Shown: positions 1 through 4,833 of the stretch, one piece after another | Layout: each line of letters starts with the position of its first letter | Numbering within the stretch: position 1 is the first letter of the stretch | Assembly (NCBI GenBank): GCA_027062035.1 | Contig: JAMOUL010000265.1 | Coordinates: forward strand, 1-6,916 | Direction of reading: 5' to 3' | From: Candidatus Aminicenantota bacterium | Lineage (GTDB): Bacteria > Acidobacteriota > Aminicenantia > S016-38 | Length of the DNA: 6,916 bases | Translations under genes and position numbers: made by a program | Notes under the pieces: model-generated | What the model was told of the DNA's origin: nothing | The model's database searches: none | The model's input: only the letters and a program-made list of their open reading frames with translations

Positions 1-70
1 TTTTTCCTGTTATTCTGTCGGCGGAAATTAAAAGTGCTGCAAAAATAAATAAAACCCAGATCTTTCTCAT
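1..70 (-). CDS. Secreted protein, N-terminal fragment (runs off left edge)
   Basis: Only the first 23 codons are inside the window. They read MRKIWVLFIFAALLISADRI followed by TGK: two basic residues, a hydrophobic core (residues 4-15) and a small-residue end (S16-A17) before D18. This is a typical Sec signal peptide, probably cut after A17. An excellent ribosome site, AGGAGG, lies at 75-80, four bases upstream of the ATG. The gene follows the unknown exported protein at 134-955 after a 63-base gap and has its own candidate -10 box. It has the same first three residues plus Ile as that neighbour. Nothing can be said about the mature protein. The short length seen limits confidence, but signal peptide, start and ribosome site agree. 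Confidence 0.72.
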   Translation of the reverse strand, partial: MRKIWVLFIFAALLISADRITGK

Positions 71-88
71 CTCTCCTCCTTTAATCAC

Positions 89-94
89 ATTATA
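89..94 (-). promoter_or_regulatory. Candidate -10 box for the gene starting at 70
   Basis: The minus strand reads TATAAT, a perfect sigma-70-type -10 box, 18 bases upstream of the ATG and just before the AGGAGG site. The expected transcript start, near 81-83, would leave a leader of about 12 bases holding the ribosome site. The -35 position at 17-base spacing reads TTTTCC, which is poor. The gene may therefore have a weak promoter of its own or simply be read through from upstream. Confidence 0.35.
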
Positions 95-133
95 CAGAAG
101 AGAAACTGGATGGAAAAGAAGGGCACAGGTACT

Positions 134-955
134 TTAATATTTCAATCTGAAGGGCATATATAATTTTCTTTTCTCATAAGCCCTTACAAAGGCATCCCTG
201 AAGTATTTATCCCTGAGCAGAAGCATCCAGAGAGCTCCCTGAGCCCTATAAAGTTCCCTCTCGTTTCCCGGAGAAAACTTCAAAGACCTTACAAGGTCTA
301 CATATCTCTTCAGGTTACCCAGAACGTTTCCCTTCTCACCCCTCTGTCTTCCCATTATTACCTGGAATACGAATCCCTCGAGTAAAAGATTTCTTTCCCG
401 GTAATCCTTCAAAGCGTTTATAAAAGCGCAAATGTGCAACCTTATCCTCCCATCCTTCAGTATCTCTGAAGGGTAAACAAATCTAACAGCAATGGGAAGT
501 ATTTCATCCATAGTGTATTCCTTTATTTCACCGGGACTAAAGCCCTCAATTTTATATCCCTTTGAATATAAATACCGAAGAAAAAGTTCAAAGACTGGCT
601 GGAAAAGTTTCACATTGCTCTGCTTAAAGTCTTTAAAGCTCTCTTCCATGGAATCTTTCGTGGGATTTCCTTCCCTTCTTGGTTTGAAAAAGTCCTCCTC
701 CAGGATCTGATCCTTTAGATAGGTGACCCAGAAGTAGTTCCCGGCAAGAAACCCATTACACTCCTGCTCAAGAATATCATCACTTTTCTTTTTCTTTATC
801 ACTAAAGTGAAGAAAACTTTTTTCCCTTTATACATGGAAGATTCTAATTGAATTCTGTCCATAAGGACTTTTCTCACATCCTCCAGTTTCAAATCCTTTG
901 ACCACAAATTTGAAAAAACCAGAATAGCGCCAAGGCAAATTGCAATCTTTCTCAT
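134..955 (-). CDS. Exported protein of unknown function, 273 residues
   Basis: I do not recognise this family. The N-terminus (MRKIAICLGAILVFSNLWSK) is a plausible Sec signal peptide: basic start, hydrophobic residues 4-15, cleavage probably near residues 18-20. C7 lies inside the hydrophobic core with no lipobox context, so it is not obviously a lipoprotein. The mature part is strongly charged, rich in Lys, Arg, Glu and aromatic residues, and looks mixed alpha/beta. It has only two further cysteines (in ECNGF and HICAF), no haem or iron-sulfur motif, and no later membrane span. The start is well supported: GGGAGGTGGTGAG precedes the ATG, with GGAGG seven bases away. The gene lies 64 bases after the DUF362 gene and 63 bases before another exported protein, all on one strand, so co-transcription is possible. 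A perfect TATAAT at 981-986 suggests a promoter of its own. Location is probably periplasmic; function unknown. Confidence 0.8.
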   Translation of the reverse strand: MRKIAICLGAILVFSNLWSKDLKLEDVRKVLMDRIQLESSMYKGKKVFFTLVIKKKKSDDILEQECNGFLAGNYFWVTYLKDQILEEDFFKPRREGNPTKDSMEESFKDFKQSNVKLFQPVFELFLRYLYSKGYKIEGFSPGEIKEYTMDEILPIAVRFVYPSEILKDGRIRLHICAFINALKDYRERNLLLEGFVFQVIMGRQRGEKGNVLGNLKRYVDLVRSLKFSPGNERELYRAQGALWMLLLRDKYFRDAFVRAYEKRKLYMPFRLKY

Positions 956-980
956 CTCACCACCTCCCTGAAAGGTAGTA

Positions 981-986
981 ATTATA
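981..986 (-). promoter_or_regulatory. Candidate -10 box for the gene starting at 955
   Basis: The minus strand reads TATAAT in the 64-base gap downstream of the DUF362 gene. It lies 25 bases from the ATG, giving a predicted leader of about 18-20 bases that contains the strong GGGAGGTGG ribosome site. No good -35 box is present at 16-18 bases upstream (17-base spacing reads TCCTCA). The surrounding sequence is AT-rich, so chance occurrence of the box cannot be excluded. Confidence 0.35.
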
Positions 987-1019
987 ATATATTAAATTTC
1001 CACTGAGGACAAAATCTGT

Positions 1020-2105
1020 TTATACTTTAAAAAGCCTTCTCAAAAAACCCTGCACCAGTTTTATGGAATCAAATGGACAAACCTCCTGACAAACAAAACA
1101 GCTTATACAGGTGTCATAATTGATTTTAGGCTTTTCCCCCACTTCAAGGATGGACCCGGTGGGACACGCTTCCTGACAGATTCCACAGGCAGTACACTTA
1201 TCAGGAATAATCCTTGGTCTGGGAAGAGATCCCCGAAGAATACGTCTGGCAAGGGAAGGAGAAAGAGGTGTGGTGGAAGGTAAGGTAAAGTTCTCCAGTT
1301 CCGGGACAGAATTGAGGTCTCCTCCTATATTTGTCTTTTCTGACAAAATTCCAGCTTCCTCTGCCACCTTTATAAGATAGACCAGTTTCTCAGCCTTCAC
1401 CATCTTTGAGGCTACGTAATCAAGGGCAAGCCCATCTTCGGAAACAATTATAAACCCCATGGAATAGGGTCTTCCATTTTGAGGGCCTTCCCCTTCCATG
1501 GCAATCACCCCATCCATAATGTTGAGGTCCGGGGGTCTGAAACTAAAAACCGAATACAGCATTCTCGCAAAGTCCATGTATTTTGAGGCTCTAACATGCC
1601 ACTCTGCTTTGAGCCTCCCGGGTATGGACCCGAACATGTTCTTCACTGCCAGGGTTAAAATCATCTGGGTGTGAGTTTTAAATTTAGGAAGGTTTATTAT
1701 CCTATCAAACTCCATCACCCTTTTACTAATTTCGATTCTCTTAAAGAAGCTATCAGTCTTCACTTCAACAGGCGAATCAAGGTCTATGAGCGGAACACCA
1801 AGTTCATCGGCCACCTGCTTTATTCCCGATACCTTTCCCACTTTTTCTGCGTTTGAAAGGGCTGGAGAATCACCTATCACCGGTTTACCTCCGAGCTCCA
1901 TAACTTTCTCTACAACAGCCCTTACCAGGACAGGATGGGTTGTAACCGCCTTCTCGGGTCTCGTGGGTGCCAGCATATTGGGTTTGATAAGAACCCGGTC
2001 TCCCCTGGCAATAAGGTTAATCCTTGAGGCAAATACTCTATCAATGATTTCCCTGATCCCCTCCGGGCTATACCATCTCGTTCTGTAAATTTCAACTTCG
2101 TTCAT
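1020..2105 (-). CDS. DUF362 protein with C-terminal 2x[4Fe-4S] ferredoxin domain
   Basis: The 361-residue product has two parts. Residues 1 to about 285 match the DUF362 (PF04015) pattern: KPN at 41-43, TTHP at 55-58, GDSPA at 78-82, NLPKFKTH at 138-145, VKNMFG at 154-159, H170, and MDG...EGEGPQNG at 198-211. Residues 304-344 form a bacterial-type ferredoxin with two CXXCXXCXXXCP motifs: cysteines 304, 307, 310, 314 and 333, 336, 339, 343, so two [4Fe-4S] clusters are expected. There is no signal peptide or membrane span, so the protein is cytoplasmic. The last residues (about 346-361) are basic and hydrophobic and could form a surface helix. The precise reaction of the family is not established to my knowledge; electron transfer is inferred from the clusters. 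The gene lies 91 bases downstream of the barrel gene on the same strand, which suggests a redox link. The ATG lacks a normal Shine-Dalgarno site; see the candidate promoter beside it. Confidence 0.93.
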   Translation of the reverse strand: MNEVEIYRTRWYSPEGIREIIDRVFASRINLIARGDRVLIKPNMLAPTRPEKAVTTHPVLVRAVVEKVMELGGKPVIGDSPALSNAEKVGKVSGIKQVADELGVPLIDLDSPVEVKTDSFFKRIEISKRVMEFDRIINLPKFKTHTQMILTLAVKNMFGSIPGRLKAEWHVRASKYMDFARMLYSVFSFRPPDLNIMDGVIAMEGEGPQNGRPYSMGFIIVSEDGLALDYVASKMVKAEKLVYLIKVAEEAGILSEKTNIGGDLNSVPELENFTLPSTTPLSPSLARRILRGSLPRPRIIPDKCTACGICQEACPTGSILEVGEKPKINYDTCISCFVCQEVCPFDSIKLVQGFLRRLFKV

Positions 2106-2112
2106 TGGAATT

Positions 2113-2121
2113 ATTTTACCA
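2113..2121 (-). promoter_or_regulatory. Candidate extended -10 promoter (possible leaderless start)
   Basis: The minus strand reads TGG followed by TAAAAT, an extended -10 form (TGN-TATAAT with one mismatch). Seven bases separate it from the ATG of the DUF362 gene, so the expected transcript start falls on or next to the initiation codon. The same stretch has no recognisable Shine-Dalgarno site, unlike the other genes here with a visible start. The two facts together suggest a leaderless messenger, but no good -35 box is seen and the interpretation is inference. Confidence 0.3.
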
Positions 2122-2196
2122 TCAGGGGAAAACCAAACTTTACAGATAAGTACTGATTAAAAACTCAAAACTTACTTAATAAATTTCATATAAAAA

Positions 2197-3327
2197 TTAA
2201 AATGCCGTCACAAAACCTGCCACAAACCTGTTATAAGTGTCACCATTGAGGTCCCGGGTATATTCCATTATCAACTTTAAATTCCGTCGAATAAGGTAAT
2301 TGAGATTAAAAGAAATTGTACTGTAATCTGCCAGGTCATAATCGGAGTTTATATTGTTGTAAAGAAGGGTAAAGAAAAGTTTTCCGTTCTCACCCCGGGG
2401 AGAAAACATTAACTCCCCCATATAAGCATCAGTATTTACAGACTGAGCAGCCAGTTGAAAGAGGGGGTTTGTGTCCCTTCGTCGTAGATATTGAAAGAAC
2501 AACTGAATATTGCCGGCTCTGAAAGTAAGATCAGGACCAATAAAGGTCACCTCATTCACAGAGTCGGTTCCCTCCCTGCCCCAGTAACCCATAAATCCAA
2601 GGGTGAGGTTCCTGTAACTCTGGGCAATTCTTCCCGCAAAGTTCTTGTACTTATCCTTGTCAAACATGCCATGCTGAAGACCGTTTCCATTCAGAACTTC
2701 GAAACTGAGGTCTGTACCGAATCTGGTACTATAGAGAAACATAAGCCCCCGCTCATAGGACAATCGAATGTCGGAAAATCCTATTCTAAATTTATATATC
2801 ATGTAATTTTCAAAGGTAAGCCTCAATTCTGACGGCTTTACAGGATCCGAAACCCTGAACTGTCCAAAGACCACAGAAAGCGGTATACCAAAAAGGTTGT
2901 TAAAAGAGATATACGCATCCTCCAGTCCAGCTATCTCTCCCCTTTCGGTAAGAAGGAAATACATATAATAAGAAATATTCTTTGAGATATTACCACCTGA
3001 GAGAAATTTCAAAACGTAGGGGGCCTTTACATCAGGATTATTGTCTGTGCTACTCTCATAGGTAGCATAAAGGTCCATCCTTATGGCTATCGGTAATTCT
3101 CTCTGAAGTAACAGTGTTTTGTCTCCTGTTTTTTTCTTTGCCCTTTTTGGCTCATTCTCTATTACAAATCCATTGGCTGCAAATTCCTCACCGAAATCCT
3201 TCAGGTGAGGGAAAGGTGCATGACAAACAGAACAGGAAAAGCCATATTTTCTTGCAAATGCTGGAATAGCATAAGCAAAATTTGCCATAAAAATTCCAAG
3301 AATTATTAACCCGGGTATTTTTTTCAT
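2197..3327 (-). CDS. Outer-membrane beta-barrel-like protein with one N-terminal c-type haem site
   Basis: The product is 376 residues from the chosen ATG. Residues 1-20 (MKKIPGLIILGIFMANFAYA) are a signal peptide with an AYA cleavage site. Next comes IPAFARKYGFSCSVCH: a CXXCH haem c motif at C32-C35-H36, then PFPHLKDFGEEFAANGF (residues 38-54). To my recollection this PAFARKYG-CXXCH-FP-FGE-F-NG block is shared by many barrel-type proteins of metal-reducing and related bacteria. A basic stretch (KRAKKK, 61-66) leads into a region, about residue 75 onward, of alternating polar and aromatic residues. It ends in a terminal Phe, typical of barrel insertion signals. No other cysteine follows. A longer frame begins with TTG at 3354 inside the cytochrome gene, but the ATG at 3327 has AGGGAGG five bases upstream and directly begins the signal peptide. 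Coupling to the pentahaem gene suggests electron transfer across the outer membrane. A plain porin with a structural haem is the alternative. Confidence 0.85.
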   Translation of the reverse strand: MKKIPGLIILGIFMANFAYAIPAFARKYGFSCSVCHAPFPHLKDFGEEFAANGFVIENEPKRAKKKTGDKTLLLQRELPIAIRMDLYATYESSTDNNPDVKAPYVLKFLSGGNISKNISYYMYFLLTERGEIAGLEDAYISFNNLFGIPLSVVFGQFRVSDPVKPSELRLTFENYMIYKFRIGFSDIRLSYERGLMFLYSTRFGTDLSFEVLNGNGLQHGMFDKDKYKNFAGRIAQSYRNLTLGFMGYWGREGTDSVNEVTFIGPDLTFRAGNIQLFFQYLRRRDTNPLFQLAAQSVNTDAYMGELMFSPRGENGKLFFTLLYNNINSDYDLADYSTISFNLNYLIRRNLKLIMEYTRDLNGDTYNRFVAGFVTAF

Positions 3328-3332
3328 TTTTT

Positions 3333-3339
3333 CCTCCCT
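3333..3339 (-). promoter_or_regulatory. Ribosome binding site of the barrel gene, overlapping the cytochrome stop
   Basis: The minus strand reads AGGGAGG five bases before the ATG at 3327. It overlaps the TAG stop codon of the cytochrome gene (3338-3340). The overlap decides the start and implies translational coupling, so the two proteins are probably made together. Confidence 0.75.
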
Positions 3340-4687
3340 ACTCAATAATTTCAATATATGTTTCTGCCGAGTTTATCTCACGAGTTCTGTACTCATCCTC
3401 TGGGACCCTGAGGAATTTTGCAACAGATCTTACAAGAAGCCTGTAAAGCACCTTTACCTCTATCTTTACCCTACCGGGAGCAATATCCTCTGGTATGTCC
3501 CATGTATAGGTCTCTATTTTGGTCTCCCTCGGTCCAATTCTGTAATCCACTGCAAAGGTTTTTGTGTTCCACTGGGCTATAGTGGGCCTTCCCCGGGGAT
3601 CCAGAAAAGCTATCCTGTAAATCCTGTGACCTTCCTCAAGATCATCCCTCGGCAAACCTTTAAAATCCTTAATACCCATCATCTCACCCATATCCTGATA
3701 GGCGAGTTCATTGGAGGTAATAGTGTATTTCTCTCCCTTGAAACCCTTTTTGTCCACTGGCAGAATGTACCGTTTACCCGCAGAATCTATAGCGTGAACC
3801 TCCACCCAGAGCTGTCTGTCTTCAACGGATCCCGTGGGTAATTTATGGCCGGCTTTGGCATTGTAAAGCTGTACAGTGATTTTCGCTTCATCGCCGGGTT
3901 CATATTCATCCTCATCTGAATAAACCTTCACCTCAATGGCTCCCCGAATCTTCGCCATGACATGTCCACCCGGGAAAGTGTGATGTCTCATATCAGCCAC
4001 GGCCTTACTCATAACCGCAGGCACACCCTTTCCTGTCCACATATGGCAATCCTGACAGCGAACTCCCTCCTTTGAATAGGGTCCCTCCTTCCATTCCAGT
4101 TGAGTTGATTTAACCCACATCCCAAAGGGATTTTTCTCATTATGACAGGTAGCACAGAATTCAGGGGACTGAATAAAATCGCTCTTTACAGTATCATGAT
4201 AGGGAGATTTAACCCCTTCCCTTGGACCATACTTTACTTTCCCTGGCGTCATTAAATAATTGAAATTAACAGGAACATCCCCTTTGAACCCTGACACAGT
4301 ATGGCAGACCTCACAGGATACCGATTCGTTAGCCCTTGTGCCTGCAGAAGGAGGCCTGGGACTGCGGTCCCCAACAAAATAAGCAATAGGGGTATGGCAT
4401 CCGTTACAACCCTCCACCACCTCTTTAAATTCTTTATCCCTGCTGGCGTGAGGAACTGCCAGTTTAAAGTACTCTATCTCGTCCCAGTGATGTGTGTAGG
4501 CCTGAGACATCATGGTCTGTTTCCACTCTCTATAAATTTCTTTATGGCACTGAGCGCAGGATTCGGGAGTTTCAAAGTCGCTGTACTTACCCTTAACTGC
4601 GGTGTTTTTATCTCCGCTTATTCCCAGGAGCAGCAAAACTGAGATACCAAAAAACAAAAAAACGCCTCCCCTCCATCCTTTTTTCAT
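3338..4687 (-). CDS. Exported pentahaem cytochrome c (cytochrome c-554-like) with C-terminal beta domain
   Basis: The product is 449 residues from the chosen ATG. Residues 9-24 are a hydrophobic signal peptide or anchor; no cysteine follows it, so it is not a lipoprotein. Five CXXCH sites lie in the first half: C44-H48, C94-H98, C125-H129, C178-H182 and C211-H215. The first (CAQCHKEIYREW with H66-H67 downstream) resembles the cytochrome c-554 type of multihaem protein. After the haems comes MRHHTFPGGH (233-242), then a beta-rich, cysteine-free region of about 200 residues with GHKLPTG at 280-286. Similar H-F-GGH plus GHXXPTG arrangements occur in other multihaem cytochromes; H235, H236, H242 and H281 are possible distal haem ligands (inference). 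The ATG at 4687 has AAAGGAGGAG just upstream. An in-frame ATG at 4705 has no ribosome site and lies almost on the predicted transcript start, so it was rejected. The protein is probably periplasmic or anchored to the inner membrane, passing electrons to the barrel protein encoded ten bases downstream. Confidence 0.93.
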   Translation of the reverse strand: MKKGWRGGVFLFFGISVLLLLGISGDKNTAVKGKYSDFETPESCAQCHKEIYREWKQTMMSQAYTHHWDEIEYFKLAVPHASRDKEFKEVVEGCNGCHTPIAYFVGDRSPRPPSAGTRANESVSCEVCHTVSGFKGDVPVNFNYLMTPGKVKYGPREGVKSPYHDTVKSDFIQSPEFCATCHNEKNPFGMWVKSTQLEWKEGPYSKEGVRCQDCHMWTGKGVPAVMSKAVADMRHHTFPGGHVMAKIRGAIEVKVYSDEDEYEPGDEAKITVQLYNAKAGHKLPTGSVEDRQLWVEVHAIDSAGKRYILPVDKKGFKGEKYTITSNELAYQDMGEMMGIKDFKGLPRDDLEEGHRIYRIAFLDPRGRPTIAQWNTKTFAVDYRIGPRETKIETYTWDIPEDIAPGRVKIEVKVLYRLLVRSVAKFLRVPEDEYRTREINSAETYIEIIE

Positions 4688-4692
4688 TTTCT

Positions 4693-4700
4693 CCTCCTTT
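4693..4700 (-). promoter_or_regulatory. Ribosome binding site of the pentahaem cytochrome gene
   Basis: The minus strand reads AAAGGAGG, with five bases (AGAAA) before the ATG at 4687. This is near-perfect and selects 4687 over the in-frame ATG at 4705, which is preceded only by TTAAATTGAG. Confidence 0.8.
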
Positions 4701-4714
4701 TTCATCTCAATTTA

Positions 4715-4743
4715 ATAATATGCTTGAAAAAGAATAATTTCAA
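4715..4743 (-). promoter_or_regulatory. Sigma-70-type promoter for the cytochrome-barrel operon
   Basis: On the minus strand a -35 box TTGAAA (4738-4743, five of six consensus bases) and a -10 box TATTAT (4715-4720, five of six) are separated by exactly 17 bases. The expected transcript start is near 4707-4709, giving a leader of about 21 bases that holds the AAAGGAGG site. The correct spacing and leader length make this the best-supported promoter in the window, although the region is AT-rich. Confidence 0.6.
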
Positions 4744-4766
4744 TAATTATTATTTTCATTATTCTT
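4730..4766. promoter_or_regulatory. Candidate shared operator between the divergent promoters
   Basis: Nine-base inverted arms AAGAATAAT (4730-4738) and ATTATTCTT (4758-4766) flank a 19-base centre containing the perfect palindrome AATAATTATT (4742-4751). The element covers the -35 box of the cytochrome promoter and touches that of the symporter promoter. On the minus strand, 4745-4763 agrees with the 19-base E. coli Fur consensus at 14 positions by my hand alignment, with AATAAT-type hexamers. This AT-rich composition makes chance matches likely, so neither the regulator nor the site is certain. Confidence 0.33.
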
Positions 4767-4793
4767 GCAAGATAAATTACTTTTTTCTAAAAT
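4765..4793 (+). promoter_or_regulatory. Sigma-70-type promoter for the sodium:solute symporter gene
   Basis: A -35 box TTGCAA (4765-4770, four of six consensus bases) and a -10 box TAAAAT (4788-4793, five of six) are spaced by 17 bases. The expected transcript start is near 4799-4801, leaving a leader of about 33 bases before the ATG at 4834 that includes an AGGAGGT site. It points away from the cytochrome promoter, with 21 bases between the two -35 boxes. Confidence 0.5.
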
Positions 4794-4815
4794 TTAATCT
4801 GTCCTACCTGTAGAA

Positions 4816-4822
4816 AGGAGGT
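4816..4822 (+). promoter_or_regulatory. Ribosome binding site of the symporter gene, unusually far from the start
   Basis: AGGAGGT is a very strong site, but GGAGG ends 12 bases before the ATG at 4834; five to nine is usual. No other ATG, GTG or TTG is available in frame nearer to it, since an in-frame TAA at 4822-4824 closes the upstream side. TACCT at 4805-4809 could pair with AGGTA at 4819-4823 in a short hairpin that would partly mask the site. Confidence 0.55.
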
Positions 4823-4833
4823 AAGAGCATAAA

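Noticed and set aside
2106..2196. Terminator or internal structure between the barrel and DUF362 genes
   Set aside because: Only weak, imperfect AT repeats such as ATAAGTA and TACTTAAT are present; there is no GC-rich stem.
2491..2832. A 113-codon open frame on the plus strand
   Set aside because: It is wholly antisense to the barrel gene, has no recognisable protein features, and the opposite strand has a clear signal peptide, haem motif and barrel pattern.
3328..3354. A longer start for the barrel protein, from TTG at 3354
   Set aside because: It would add nine charged residues before the signal peptide, lies inside the cytochrome gene, and has no good ribosome site; the ATG at 3327 has AGGGAGG at ideal spacing.
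4301..4642. A 113-codon open frame on the plus strand
   Set aside because: It is antisense to the haem-binding half of the cytochrome; its apparent cysteines and prolines come from the reverse of real codons.
4688..4705. A longer start for the cytochrome, from the ATG at 4705
   Set aside because: No Shine-Dalgarno site precedes it, and it lies only a few bases from the predicted transcript start; the ATG at 4687 has AAAGGAGGAG.
4724..4743. TTGAAA-N8-TTTCAA as an FNR or CRP site
   Set aside because: The half-sites and the eight-base spacer do not fit FNR (TTGAT-N4-ATCAA) or CRP, and the right arm is already explained as the cytochrome -35 box.
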